Assembly: GCF_004217545.1 (NCBI RefSeq)
Contig: NZ_SHKY01000002.1
Coordinates: 1-64,000 of the forward strand
Length of the DNA: 64,000 nt
Reading direction: 5' to 3'
Source of the DNA: Krasilnikovia cinnamomea
GTDB lineage: Bacteria > Actinomycetota > Actinomycetes > Mycobacteriales > Micromonosporaceae
Within the stretch, counting starts at the first letter, position 1. Every line of letters begins with the position of its first letter. This document shows positions 7,811 to 16,905 of this stretch, piece by piece. The notes under the pieces are model-generated. The model did no database searches, had not been told where the DNA came from, and saw nothing but the letters and a program-made list of their open reading frames with translations. Both the position numbers and the translations under genes were made by a program.

Positions 7811-8569
7811 TCACTGTTCTCCTTCGGTCGGCTGTCCGCCCTGGACGCGGGCGGTGTAGGTGAGCCCGGCCCGGCGCACCGCGTCGGCCGGAGTGCCGTC
7901 GCTCCAGTCCGGGGCCGCGCCGGTCATCGGCAGGGGGGTGTGCTCGCGGGCGTACTCGTGGACCAACTCGGTCAGGCCGTCCCACTTGGCGGAGGGCAGG
8001 GCGTCGACGACCTCCACGCCGCAGGTGGCGCCGCGCTCGGTGAGGTACCGGGCCGCGGTGGCTCGGTACCCCTCGACGTACGCGGCCTGGTCCTGTACCC
8101 ACAGCGCCTCGAGCGCGTCCACCAGATCATTGGCGGCGTCGACCTGCGCGTCGGTCAGGTTCGGATCGTTCGCGCGGTCGACAGCCGGCTGGGACTCCTG
8201 GTCGTACAGGTCCCTGATGCCGAAGTCGCCGAACATGTCCCAGGCGTCGACCTCCTGCAGCAGCACCGGTTCGGTGCGCCACAGCAGCAGGTCGCCGTCC
8301 TCGCCGGCTGTGCCGTCGACGAGCCGGCGGACCAGGTCGGCCTCCCAGCTGCCCGACCGTCCGGCGAGCAGCGTCGACACGCTGCCGACGTTCGCCGCCG
8401 TCGCGGTCAGGACGTGGGCGGCGAGGTCGGCGAAGTCGACGGGCTCGGTGGTCGCGTCCGGGGTGCCGGCGCCGCGTACTCGGGTCTGCCGGGCGAGCGC
8501 GGTCAGCACCTGGATCGCCTGCCCGACCAGGGTGTCCTGCTCGCTCTCGGCGGGGAGGGCGTGGTCCAT
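7811..8569 (-). CDS. Hypothetical protein of the mobile region
   Basis: A 252-aa acidic protein, mostly helical, with no membrane segment and no motif I recognise. Residues 1-75 are Ala-rich helices. A central Trp-containing stretch (EVDAWDMFGDFGIRDLYDQE) and a C-terminal WDGLTELVHEYAREHTPLP are the most distinctive parts. It lies between two other small minus-strand genes with short gaps and the same direction, so an operon 8863 to 7599 is likely. It could be an element-specific accessory protein. Function unknown. Confidence 0.65.
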   Translation of the reverse strand: MDHALPAESEQDTLVGQAIQVLTALARQTRVRGAGTPDATTEPVDFADLAAHVLTATAANVGSVSTLLAGRSGSWEADLVRRLVDGTAGEDGDLLLWRTEPVLLQEVDAWDMFGDFGIRDLYDQESQPAVDRANDPNLTDAQVDAANDLVDALEALWVQDQAAYVEGYRATAARYLTERGATCGVEVVDALPSAKWDGLTELVHEYAREHTPLPMTGAAPDWSDGTPADAVRRAGLTYTARVQGGQPTEGEQ

Positions 8570-8593
8570 GACGGTCTCCTCTTGATCGGGTAG

Positions 8594-8863
8594 TCAGATG
8601 CCGAGCCGGTCGTAGATGCGCATCGCCATCATCCTGGCCAGCCGTCCCCAGCCGTCACGGGCGACGCCGTCCGGGTTGGTGAGCGCGTTCAGCTCGTCGA
8701 GCAGCTCGGCGACGACCAGCAGCTCCTGCTCGCCGAGTACGGCCAGGCGCTCGGCGCGGCTGTGTTCGTCGGCCACGCCCTGCAGATGGGTGAGTCGCTG
8801 CTCGCGATCGTCGCCGGCGATGGGGCCCATTCCGAACGGGTTGGGCTGGGCCTGATGGGTCAT
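8594..8863 (-). CDS. Small hypothetical protein
   Basis: An 89-aa helical protein. The centre reads LTHLQGVADEHSRAERLAVL and ELLVVAELLDELNAL, two amphipathic helices, and the end is RMMAMRIYDRLGI. It has no catalytic motif or membrane segment. GTCC precedes the ATG without a strong RBS. It is first in a likely operon with 7811-8569 and 7599-7808. Function unknown. Confidence 0.6.
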   Translation of the reverse strand: MTHQAQPNPFGMGPIAGDDREQRLTHLQGVADEHSRAERLAVLGEQELLVVAELLDELNALTNPDGVARDGWGRLARMMAMRIYDRLGI

Positions 8864-9012
8864 GGACGCTTCTCCGTCATGTGGGTTCTCGGGCGCTGAC
8901 GCTACGGGGCAGGTACGACGTCTTCGTCGACCTCACGGGCCCGGTTGTGCGGTCATCACCGGGACGAGCGGCGGGCCTTGGCCGGGGCGCCGCCCCGGCC
9001 AAGGCTGGTCGG

Positions 9013-10365
9013 TCAGTTGTCCGGGGGTAGGGCGAGGTTCAGGAATTCGGCGTAGGCGTTCTCGCCGGGCAGCTTGCCGTCCAGAACGAGGGCCTGGCGC
9101 AGGGAGAAACCGGTGATCTCGGGGGAGATGCCCAGAGTGCGCTCGGCCTCGCCGACGATCTGGGCGACGACGGCCTGGGCCTGGTCGGGCTTGTGCTGGA
9201 TGAGCCAGTCGAGCATCCGGGTGATCGCGTGGTTGATCGGGTAGCTGACCTGCTCGTTGGGTGTGGTGCGCTGCCAGTCGGCGAACTCGAACAGCACCGC
9301 GGCGTGGATCGTCGTGCCGAGGTCGCCGAGGGGGATGATCCGGTCGAGGCTGGCGGTGGCGGTCCAGGCGAGGTCGTGGGCGACCTCGCGCACGGCGGCC
9401 TGGGTGCGCCAGCGCAGCGTGAACCGCTTGCGGTGGCCGCGGTCCCACAGGTCGATGGTGAAGGCGTTGGTGAGGTAGTCCCAGATCCGGGCCACCCCGA
9501 CCGAGAGGTTGTCGTGATCGCGGTCGGCCATGGCCCGGGCGGCGCCGTCGTAGGAGCGGCGGCGGTCTTCGGCCCAGTCCTCGGCGACCGGGCGGGACCA
9601 CATGGCGCGACCACCGACCGTGGCCTGGGGCAGCGGCACGCCGCTCTCGCCGCGGGCGCGGTAGGCGCGCAAGGTGCTGGCGCCGATCCCGGCGATCTCG
9701 GCCAGCTCGGCCACGTCGACCAGCTGATCCGCGGCGAGTTCCGGGGCGGTCAGGTGGATGACGCAGCCGGCCAGGTGCCGCCCAGTGTCGTGGCGCACCG
9801 CCCACAGTGCCAGGTCATCGCGCCAGCGGCGCGACGCGGTCGGTTTCACCATGTCGATGTCGAGATCGGTGATCTTCCACAGTGTGCCGTTGCCCGGGTC
9901 GCCGGGCGGCTGGTCTGCCGCACTGATCGTCAACGCGGCCGGGACCGGCCGGTTGACGTAGGTCTCCCGGGCCCGGTCGTACGACAGCGCCGGCCGGTAC
10001 CAGGTCGTGCCGTCCCACCAGTAGCCGCCGGCGCGGTACAGCAGCGCCTCGCCCACGTAGGACATGTACGCGTCGGCGACGTCCTCGTCGCGGTAGAGCA
10101 CTACCGACCGGCCGTGCTCGGGGTGCCAGCGCACCACCCAGCCCAGGTCCGATCGCAGCGCGTCGGTCGTGAAGGCGACCCAGCCACCGTCCTTGCACCG
10201 ATCCGTGCGGCCCCAGCTCTGCCCGCCTTCCTTGCGGCCGATCGCCTCGACTGCGGCCGGGTCGTCGAGCGGGAGGTGGGAGTCGTCGACGAACGGCAGG
10301 TCCGGAATCGGGTGATCGGTGTACAGCCCGTTCCCCACCGCCATCTTGTTGTACAACAGCCCCAA
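9013..10365 (-). CDS. MerR/AlpA-like HTH-containing hypothetical protein
   Basis: A 450-aa protein. The N-terminal 180 residues are Trp/Tyr-rich and beta-like (YWWDGTTWYRPALSY). Residues about 235-285 form a winged-HTH-like unit (LVDVAELAEIAGIGASTLRAYRARG, with VGGRAMWSRPVAEDWAEDRR) as in AlpA/excisionase and plasmid DNA-binding proteins. The C-terminal third is helical. The start is TTG 10365: GGAGGG sits 8 nt upstream, whereas ATG 10344 is 29 nt away. An operator-like palindrome lies just upstream, consistent with autoregulation. It may control replication, excision or transfer, but this is inference. Confidence 0.65.
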   Translation of the reverse strand: MGLLYNKMAVGNGLYTDHPIPDLPFVDDSHLPLDDPAAVEAIGRKEGGQSWGRTDRCKDGGWVAFTTDALRSDLGWVVRWHPEHGRSVVLYRDEDVADAYMSYVGEALLYRAGGYWWDGTTWYRPALSYDRARETYVNRPVPAALTISAADQPPGDPGNGTLWKITDLDIDMVKPTASRRWRDDLALWAVRHDTGRHLAGCVIHLTAPELAADQLVDVAELAEIAGIGASTLRAYRARGESGVPLPQATVGGRAMWSRPVAEDWAEDRRRSYDGAARAMADRDHDNLSVGVARIWDYLTNAFTIDLWDRGHRKRFTLRWRTQAAVREVAHDLAWTATASLDRIIPLGDLGTTIHAAVLFEFADWQRTTPNEQVSYPINHAITRMLDWLIQHKPDQAQAVVAQIVGEAERTLGISPEITGFSLRQALVLDGKLPGENAYAEFLNLALPPDN

Positions 10366-10387
10366 GGTTGCAGCCCTCCAAACAGGA

Positions 10388-10409
10388 ATGCTGTAGGTCG
10401 CTACAGCAT
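10388..10409. promoter_or_regulatory. Perfect 9-bp inverted repeat (operator candidate)
   Basis: ATGCTGTAG-GTCG-CTACAGCAT is a perfect dyad 9 nt upstream of the GGAGGG of the HTH protein on the minus strand. A second short palindrome, GTTGTACAAC (10348-10357), overlaps its first codons. Both suit dimeric regulator binding. Confidence 0.6.
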
Positions 10410-10490
10410 ACGCGCCGATCCGTTTGCAGCAACGGCGCTGAAGAATCGACAAAGCGGGCAGCCTGACGGCGGCCAGCGAGGTGGGATCTG

Positions 10491-10571
10491 GAGGCCGACG
10501 ACGTTGCCGAGGCGCTGGAGCCGCTGGGGACGGGCCGGTCCATCTCTAGCGACTACGTCCGCGGCGGCTAG
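10491..10571 (+). pseudogene. Short coding remnant
   Basis: The plus-strand frame reads EADDVAEALEPLGTGRSIS and ends SDYVRGG with a stop at 10569-10571. It looks like a piece of a real protein, but no start or upstream continuation is visible. It lies in the gap between two minus-strand genes. Confidence 0.25.
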
Positions 10572-10607
10572 GACCGCGACCGGGCTGCGGTTTCGGAAGC
10601 CAACTGA

Positions 10608-11039
10608 TCATGCGGCTGCCCGGAGGTACCGCTGAACGGTGCGACGGCTGCAGCCAAGATGGGTGGCAATGGTGTTGACCGTCCAGCCTGCGGTGCGCAG
10701 CCGGGCGGCTTCGAGGGCCCGGTCCGGTGGGGGCGGTTCAGGGGTGTCGAGGCGAAGGTGGGCGGCGACGTTGTCGCGGTCGGCCGGGCCGAGTCCGCCG
10801 TACCATCCAGCGCGCGCCTCGGGATCTTCGGTGCGGAGCGCCAGGGCAAGGCAGGCGAGACGGGCAGGGCAGCCGGCGCAGCGAGCGAGGGCCAGCTCGT
10901 TGGGCAGCCCTTGTTCCGGGTGGTAGATGTCGGGGTCGACTCCGACGCACGCCGCGATCGCGATGTCGTTCTTCCCGAGATGGTTGATCAGGTTGCGGAG
11001 TTGACGCTCGCGCCCGATGACGAAGTTTGGGTTGTGCAC
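10608..11039 (-). CDS. WhiB-like protein with C-terminal HTH
   Basis: A 143-aa WhiB-family protein, expected to coordinate a redox-sensitive iron-sulfur cluster and act on transcription with the principal sigma factor. The four cysteines are Cys31, Cys54, Cys57 and Cys63 (CVGVDPD, then CAGCPARLAC). The turn motif is GWYGG (78-82) instead of the usual G[VI]WGG. It is extended by a resolvase-type HTH at about 117-140 (TVNTIATHLGCSRRTVQRYL), a fusion that could give it its own DNA specificity. The GTG start at 11039 is chosen for GGAGA 6 nt upstream; the longer frame upstream is shadow-like. Confidence 0.82.
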   Translation of the reverse strand: MHNPNFVIGRERQLRNLINHLGKNDIAIAACVGVDPDIYHPEQGLPNELALARCAGCPARLACLALALRTEDPEARAGWYGGLGPADRDNVAAHLRLDTPEPPPPDRALEAARLRTAGWTVNTIATHLGCSRRTVQRYLRAAA

Positions 11040-11367
11040 TTTCTGTCTCCAGCTCGTGGCGCCGTACCGGCCGGATTCGGCTCGGCATCGGGTGAGCTGG
11101 GTAGGTTCCGGCGCACCCGCTTGTGTGCCTTCCGGACCGTTGGCCCGGTGTGGCACGAAGCGGCAGCGGGAGCTGAAGGCTGGCTCCAAGGCGTACCGGT
11201 GCGTCTTGCTGCTTGGCACCGGCGTTGCCGCCCTCCGCGCTAAGGCGGAGGTGAGTGTCGCGAACATCCCGCGTCGCGTGTCCCCGGCGATGCCGGGGCC
11301 CCGGCTCCCGGGGATCCCGGGAGCCGGAGATGATCACAGTTCAGTTGCGAGGGTGACGCGGCCGGTC

Positions 11368-13362
11368 CTACTCCACGTCGGGGTCCGGGTCGTCCCCGTC
11401 GACATCATCGTCGAGGTCGTCGTCGTCAGCATCGAGGTCGTCGACAGCAAACTCGTCGGGGGCAGGCGCACCATGCCGCTGAATGCTCCGGTTACTCCAG
11501 ATAGGTAGCTTCTGGAAAACCTCGAAAAGGATCTTCTGCCACTCATCACAGTCGGCCTTGCTGGCGCCCAACGAATCGATCGCTGACGTGCCGTCCTCGG
11601 CCTGCACCGCTTCGACCTTCTTGACCGCCATCTCGACCTCGCGGATCGAACCACCGAGCGCGGTCAGCGCGTTTCCGAGAACCTCGGCCGGGGTCTCGGG
11701 AGCGGGTACCAGTCCGGGGCCCTCTCCCGGCGCGCGGAAGCGGTTGCGCAGGTCGGCGTTCCTAGCTACCACCTCGCGGCCTTCGGCGTTGCGCTCGACC
11801 TGCCCGGCATCGTCCACCAGCCGGACCGGGCGACCGTTGCGGAGGTCGACAAGAGCCTGCCGCAGCTGATACACCCCCTGCGCCGCCGACCTCATACGGT
11901 TGATCACCTCGCCCGGCTTGCGCCGGTCCTCGGGTTCGACGTCTCGTGGTCCTCGGTCCTGCAGCTGCCTGCGGACGACGAGCGCATACGCGCCGCGAGC
12001 GGCGAGTTCACGCGTTGCAGGTCCGGGACGTCCGGCCCCTACCTCGGTTAGGGCGGCCTCGGCGAGTTCTTCGGAGTCCCGGAAGGTGGCTTCCCAGTCC
12101 TCCTTGGCCAACTCGTTGCTGAACGCTTCCGCGAGGTACTTGCGGATTCGTTCACGCAGCCGGGCGTCCTCTTCGGGTACCGACCGCAGCACCAGCGACG
12201 TCGCCAGCTCGAACAGCAGCTTGGGACTGGTGTTCTTGCGGGTGCTCTGGCTGGTGATGGCGACCCGGACGGCCTGGTGTGTGCGCGGGTCATGGTCGGT
12301 GAAGAGCCGGACGATCGCCGCTGTCCGTACTGTGGGGTCAGCGCTGAACCCGGCCGCCTGGGCCTCCTCGGGGGTGAGGACCCCCGACAGCCAATCGGCC
12401 TTGCCGGCCGTGACGAGATCACGCCGCTGCAGCTCGTCGATAACGGCGTCGGCGAGCGCTTCGTTCTCGGTGGCCGCTCCCCACGGCTTGGGGTAGTCCA
12501 CGTGCCGCAACGCGACCAACGACTTGACCGCCACGCCGAAGTCGGCCGCGATGTCGCCGTGCGATTCGAAGCCGACGAGCAGCAGAGCGGGGACCGTCTC
12601 GCACCGCGCCCTGACCGCCAGGTCCTTGTCCACCTGGTCAGGTGAGCCCGCTGCGGCGATCTCCTCGTTCAGCTTGCGGATGTGGGCGCGCATCCGCCGC
12701 TCGTCACGGTCGTAGGGAATGTCTGCGGACCGTAGGCCGAGCAGGTCGTGAACACACGTCATCCGGCTGGACCCCTCGGCCGTCACCGGGATCGTGACGC
12801 TCGGGTTGTCGTCCAAGTGATCGAACGTCGTCGCTGCCAGCCAAACCTCGGTCATCACACCCTGGTGCCGGATCGAGGACCGCCAGTCGTTGTTGCTGAC
12901 GATGTACTCGCGGGCCTGCTGCGCGGCCCAGGCCAGATGTTCCTGGCTCTGAATCCGCTGGACCAGCTCCGGACGGCCACCCGCCGCGGCCTTCGGCTCG
13001 CCCAGCGGACGCAGCCGGGTACTCTCTCCGCCCCGCCCGACGAGGTCGGACACCGGGTGGCGACGAGCCGGCCCGATCCGGGGGTTCCGCGGGTCGGGCA
13101 TGACGTATCGCGACCACACGTCGGTGCGGATAGCGACGATCACCCCGCCGGGGACTGAGAGCCGCTCGGGGTTCTCCGCTGCCTTTCGTGCGTTAGAAGG
13201 GTCGACCACGGCCAGCGCGAACGCCTGTGCGCCCGCCTCGCTCATGTTGAACTGCTCGACCAGTTTGTCGGTCAGCTTCCGGGTTGCCACTGCGAGCGCT
13301 GGCTGGGGCAGCGGTGTCACCGGGCGGGGAAGCACGGTCTCTACCGTGGGATCGCCATTCAT
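11368..13362 (-). CDS. Large hypothetical protein with acidic C-terminal tail
   Basis: A 664-aa soluble protein. A segment around residues 80-110 (GGVIVAIRTDVWSRYVMPDPRNPRIGP), here quoted only to show the ParB-like phrase, and a later one with VRARCETVPALLLVGFE are weakly reminiscent of ParB-nuclease or DGQHR/DndB-type folds. The middle is helical, and the last 28 residues are almost all Asp/Glu. ATG 13362 has GGAGAGA 5 nt upstream. It stands alone between the WhiB-HTH gene and the 864-aa gene. It may act on DNA or compete for DNA binding through the acidic tail; this is inference and the family is not identified. Confidence 0.7.
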   Translation of the reverse strand: MNGDPTVETVLPRPVTPLPQPALAVATRKLTDKLVEQFNMSEAGAQAFALAVVDPSNARKAAENPERLSVPGGVIVAIRTDVWSRYVMPDPRNPRIGPARRHPVSDLVGRGGESTRLRPLGEPKAAAGGRPELVQRIQSQEHLAWAAQQAREYIVSNNDWRSSIRHQGVMTEVWLAATTFDHLDDNPSVTIPVTAEGSSRMTCVHDLLGLRSADIPYDRDERRMRAHIRKLNEEIAAAGSPDQVDKDLAVRARCETVPALLLVGFESHGDIAADFGVAVKSLVALRHVDYPKPWGAATENEALADAVIDELQRRDLVTAGKADWLSGVLTPEEAQAAGFSADPTVRTAAIVRLFTDHDPRTHQAVRVAITSQSTRKNTSPKLLFELATSLVLRSVPEEDARLRERIRKYLAEAFSNELAKEDWEATFRDSEELAEAALTEVGAGRPGPATRELAARGAYALVVRRQLQDRGPRDVEPEDRRKPGEVINRMRSAAQGVYQLRQALVDLRNGRPVRLVDDAGQVERNAEGREVVARNADLRNRFRAPGEGPGLVPAPETPAEVLGNALTALGGSIREVEMAVKKVEAVQAEDGTSAIDSLGASKADCDEWQKILFEVFQKLPIWSNRSIQRHGAPAPDEFAVDDLDADDDDLDDDVDGDDPDPDVE

Positions 13363-13561
13363 CAGGATCTCTCCGATCTCTGGATCCGGTCGCCCGGGAA
13401 CAGACCCGGACGACTCTGTTGTCGTCCGGGGAGATCGGCCCCAATGAACTCCGCTCTCCCCCTCGGCTCGCCCGGGCGGAACCCGGTGTGTCCGAGGCGG
13501 CACCGGCCGTACTGTCCATCTCCAAGACGTACCGGCGGAAAGTGCCACCGGCGTTGCCGCT

Positions 13562-13579
13562 CTTCGTCATGTGACGAAG
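13562..13579. promoter_or_regulatory. Perfect 8-bp inverted repeat in a 317-nt non-coding gap
   Basis: CTTCGTCA-TG-TGACGAAG lies between the acidic-tailed gene and the 864-aa gene (gap 13363-13679). It could be an operator for the minus-strand gene or a hairpin after the gene that ends at 13680. Nothing else is recognised in the gap. Confidence 0.4.
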
Positions 13580-13679
13580 GGAGCCTGGTCAGCTACCTGC
13601 TGATGTCGCTGAAAGGACGGTACCACCGGGGGTGACACAGCCCGACCAGCCAAACAACGGCTCGGCAGGGCGAGCATGC

Positions 13680-16274
13680 TTAGCGGTCCTCTCGACGCAG
13701 ATCCGAGGGAAAGCCCTCGCCGGGCTGGCGCGTGGGCGGCCATTCGCACTCGTCCACCGCGACCGGCACACGCGACGCGAGTTCGGCCCGGGCCTGGGCC
13801 ATGCGCTCGGCGTCGACGGGGTCGCTGCACCGGTTCGGGCGGGGCGCGGTAGATCTGCTGGCGGCCCCGGCTACCGCACGGGCGGCGTGCCGGCCGGACT
13901 GGTCGCTGGTGCGGGCGGCGGCCGCGGCGGCATCGCGCTGGTCGAGCTCGTCGCGCAGCGCCGCGGTGCTGGCGGCCGCGGCCACCAGCTCGGCGTCCAG
14001 GACCTGGCGTTCGTAGCGCTCACGGACGGGGGAGTGGTGGGGTACGACCGCGGCCGGGCTGGTCAGGGCGCGGTCCAAGGTTCGGGCGAGATAGCTCAGC
14101 GGGGAGTGCACGTCGCCGGCGGCGATCACCGTGCGGACCTCGGCGTAGCGGCCGGTGAGCCCGTGACGCTCGACCAGGCGGACCACGTCCGCAGCTGTCC
14201 AGCCTGGTCCTAGCCGGGTGCCGAGGGTGTCCGCGATCTGCCGCAGTGCCAGGCCACGCGCTCGGGTGGCCCGGCGCTCGTCACGACAGTCGGCGGCCGC
14301 GTCGCTGATGAACCGCTGCAGGAACTCCCACCGTCCCGACAAGGCCCGGGCCAGGGGTTTCGCCCATGCCATGACCGCTGAGCGGCGTAGATTGGCCGGT
14401 GACGTGGCGGACACCCTGTATGCCGTCCTAGGACGGGTAGACCCTGTGGGCTGCGCCGCTGTCTTGGTCGGTGCTGGGCGCGAAGCGCCGCCGTTGTGCT
14501 CTTCACCCCGGCCGTGAGGCCGCCGTGTACCGGCTATGGGTGACGTTGTGCGAGTAGAAAAGGTCAAACCCCTAAGACCGGAAGAAGATCCCCTCCTAGA
14601 CCCCGTTCGGGGAGGGTCGTAAAAATTCGTCATGCGGGAAGCGACCTCAAACGCGGTCTCCACGCTGGACAGCCCCGCCCGCAGGACTGCCATCCGGTCG
14701 GTGTCCTGGGCAGACCGCACCATACCCGCGTCCCTCACCAGCCGGGTCGCTCTCTCCCGTACGGCCAGCGCCGCCTTGAACGCCTTGTAGGCGTCGTCGG
14801 CGAAGTGGTCGCTCACCGCGGCCTGGAGCTGCAGATCCTCGGCGGTCCGTTCCGCCACGACCGCCTCAGCCTCGAGCACCGCCGCCTCCGCGGCCGTCGC
14901 CTCCCGCAGTGCCGCATCGAGCACGGCCTGGCGCTCGTCGACGAGTTCCACCGCTCGCTGCAGCAGTCTGGCCACGACGGTGGCCGCCGCCGGCAGGAAC
15001 GGTGTCGGGTCGAACGGCGACTCCTGCAGCGGCGTGAAGTGGTACACGCTGCGCCTGCGCCTCAAGCCGGTCTCCTCGCGCTCGGCCAGGCCGCACGTGC
15101 GGCCCACCTCGTCGCGCACCGTCGCGCCGACCTGCACGCTGTACGCCCAGGACGTGGTCACCGTCTTGGGCGTACAGGCGGCGAACAGTGCCGTCGGGCC
15201 GAGCCCGGCCATCGACCGCTGCCCGGCGGCGGGGTCGGCGGCGATCGCCATCACCGCCACGACGAGGGGGTGCTGCGGCGGTCGGCCCCGGCTGCTCAGC
15301 CCGCGCCTGGCCCGGTCGTCGGCCATCCGGGCCAGGAAGTCGGCGACCAGCCACACCGCACGCCCCTGTCCGCCCGGGCCCTGCCGCATCTGGAGCCGGC
15401 CCCGCGGGCCGGTCTTCGTCAGCCGCGGCATCGCCTCGACCACCCCGGCGACCCGGTCCCGCCAGGTCTGCACGTAACCCAGCCGTCGCTGCGCCCGCGC
15501 AACACGGCGCAACGCGGCCCGGTGCACCACGCGCAGCTCGTCGACGCGCGCTGCCTCGGCGCCAGCCTGCGCCTGGTCGTCGTGATGGACCGCCCGGGCC
15601 GCGGCGATCCAGGCCGCGTCCGCGCACCGCCAACATCCCGTACGCCGCGGCGGCGACGGCCGCCGCGACCGGTCCCGGCCCCGGGCCTGCTGCAGGCGCC
15701 GCCAATGTCGGCGCTCCTGCACCGCCGTCGGCGGCAAATCCACCGTGGTGGGCGTCTGCGGCCGGCACGCCTCACAGGCCAGCTGCTCGGCCAGCTGCGC
15801 CACCCAGCTGGCTTCCTCCGGCGTCAGCGAGCTGCGGCGCGGCGCACTACGCTGCCGGCGCCCCCAGCACGACAGGCACAACGGCGGCGACCCTGGCCCG
15901 TCGCGCGACACACCGCGCCGGTCCAGGCCCGCGGCCGCGCACGGACCGCACGGCTCCTGCTGTCCTGTGTCGTACGGGGCGCGCAGCGACGGCGGCACCG
16001 GGTCGACGTCCAGCATCGACAGCTGCCCGGGCAGCACCGGCCGCGGCGCCAGCAGCCGCACGTGCGTACGGCAGGCCGAGCCCGCCACTGGATCCACCGC
16101 CGGCACCTGCAGACCCGCCGCGTAACACGGCACACACCAGCCGATCCCCTGCAGCGACGCAGGTACCGCCCGCGCGGCGGCCGGGCGCCCGCCCGCCGCG
16201 GGCCTGAACGAGGAAGTCGACACCGCCGCGGTCACGACCAACCGCCCCACCACGCCACGCGCAGCCGCGGACAC
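13680..16274 (-). CDS. Large Cys-rich, coiled-coil, HTH-type protein; possible replication initiator
   Basis: An 864-aa protein. The first 230 residues hold repeated CxxC pairs (CVPC, CGPC, CLSC, CEAC, CWRC) suggesting several zinc ribbons. Residues about 255-330 are helical and basic. Residues about 440-560 form a long Ala/Glu coiled coil. The C-terminal third has LALRQIADTLGTRLG and GDVHSPLSYLARTLDRAL, as in some actinomycete plasmid replication proteins. A low-GC, Ser/Arg-rich linker is encoded around 14525-14645. The GTG at 16274 has no clear RBS, so the true start may be downstream. Replication is a guess from context and zinc-rich layout. Confidence 0.6.
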   Translation of the reverse strand: MSAAARGVVGRLVVTAAVSTSSFRPAAGGRPAAARAVPASLQGIGWCVPCYAAGLQVPAVDPVAGSACRTHVRLLAPRPVLPGQLSMLDVDPVPPSLRAPYDTGQQEPCGPCAAAGLDRRGVSRDGPGSPPLCLSCWGRRQRSAPRRSSLTPEEASWVAQLAEQLACEACRPQTPTTVDLPPTAVQERRHWRRLQQARGRDRSRRPSPPRRTGCWRCADAAWIAAARAVHHDDQAQAGAEAARVDELRVVHRAALRRVARAQRRLGYVQTWRDRVAGVVEAMPRLTKTGPRGRLQMRQGPGGQGRAVWLVADFLARMADDRARRGLSSRGRPPQHPLVVAVMAIAADPAAGQRSMAGLGPTALFAACTPKTVTTSWAYSVQVGATVRDEVGRTCGLAEREETGLRRRRSVYHFTPLQESPFDPTPFLPAAATVVARLLQRAVELVDERQAVLDAALREATAAEAAVLEAEAVVAERTAEDLQLQAAVSDHFADDAYKAFKAALAVRERATRLVRDAGMVRSAQDTDRMAVLRAGLSSVETAFEVASRMTNFYDPPRTGSRRGSSSGLRGLTFSTRTTSPIAGTRRPHGRGEEHNGGASRPAPTKTAAQPTGSTRPRTAYRVSATSPANLRRSAVMAWAKPLARALSGRWEFLQRFISDAAADCRDERRATRARGLALRQIADTLGTRLGPGWTAADVVRLVERHGLTGRYAEVRTVIAAGDVHSPLSYLARTLDRALTSPAAVVPHHSPVRERYERQVLDAELVAAAASTAALRDELDQRDAAAAAARTSDQSGRHAARAVAGAASRSTAPRPNRCSDPVDAERMAQARAELASRVPVAVDECEWPPTRQPGEGFPSDLRREDR

Positions 16275-16734
16275 GACACCGACGACTCAACAGCCATGCG
16301 CGCGTCGCGCCCGGCCGCCAAGATTTCTTCCCCCACATATTCACCAAGCGCAATTGACCCTGTCTGGCGTACAAACTGCAGGTCAAGGGCGGTGCAGGTG
16401 AACGGCGCCAGGGTCTGGCGTAGGTAAGGCGGCGAGCTCGTTGCCCACCAGGCCGCAGCTACACCCGACATACGGGCGATCGCCCGACTGGGCGAAATTC
16501 GGTCATAGCTAAGACGGGCAAACCAGGCAGGATTACGACAAGGTCCGAGTGGGCATCCGCAGAGCGGGGAGACAGGGACCGCACGTCGCGCGCAGCGACG
16601 CTCGGAAACCTGAGTCGAGAAAGAGGCGGTCTCGACCAACCGCGCAAGGGCGGCCAAGCACGCGGGCCGCACGCCCACGGAGCGCCACGAGACGCGTTTT
16701 GTAGGCAGCACTCGGCCCGCCCACCGGGCAAGTG

Positions 16735-16884
16735 CTAGCCTGATGGCAAGCCTCCGGTGTGCAAGCCGGGGCACAACCAAAGACCCTTGGGTTGGCAGCC
16801 TGTAGGGGGTCTCGGTTGAACACCGGTAACGAACGGTATGCAGTTATTCGGGCAACGCCTCGGCTTCTAGCCGGGGCGTTTCTC
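16735..16884 (+). ncRNA. Candidate structured RNA with intrinsic terminator
   Basis: In the 631-nt gap 16275-16905, about 145 nt can fold on the plus strand into successive hairpins: TGTGC/GCACA, AACCAA/TTGGGTT, ACCG/CGGT, then a strong terminator. No ORF with an RBS is present. The rest of the gap (16275-16734) shows no recognisable gene. The RNA start is not defined, and it matches no family that I can name. Confidence 0.4.
16854..16880 (+). terminator. Rho-independent terminator
   Basis: AACGCCTCGGC pairs with GCCGGGGCGTT around TTCTA and is followed by TCTC. It ends any plus-strand RNA from the gap and lies 26 nt beyond the stop of the convergent minus-strand gene. Confidence 0.75.
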
Positions 16885-16905
16885 ATTACCGGGTCATCGC
16901 GTCTC

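Noticed and set aside
9193..10635. 480-aa plus-strand ORF opposite the HTH gene
   Set aside because: Composition is shadow-like, and the minus strand has an RBS-supported start and natural protein.
14805..16427. 540-aa plus-strand ORF
   Set aside because: Arg/His/Pro-rich shadow of the 864-aa minus-strand gene.
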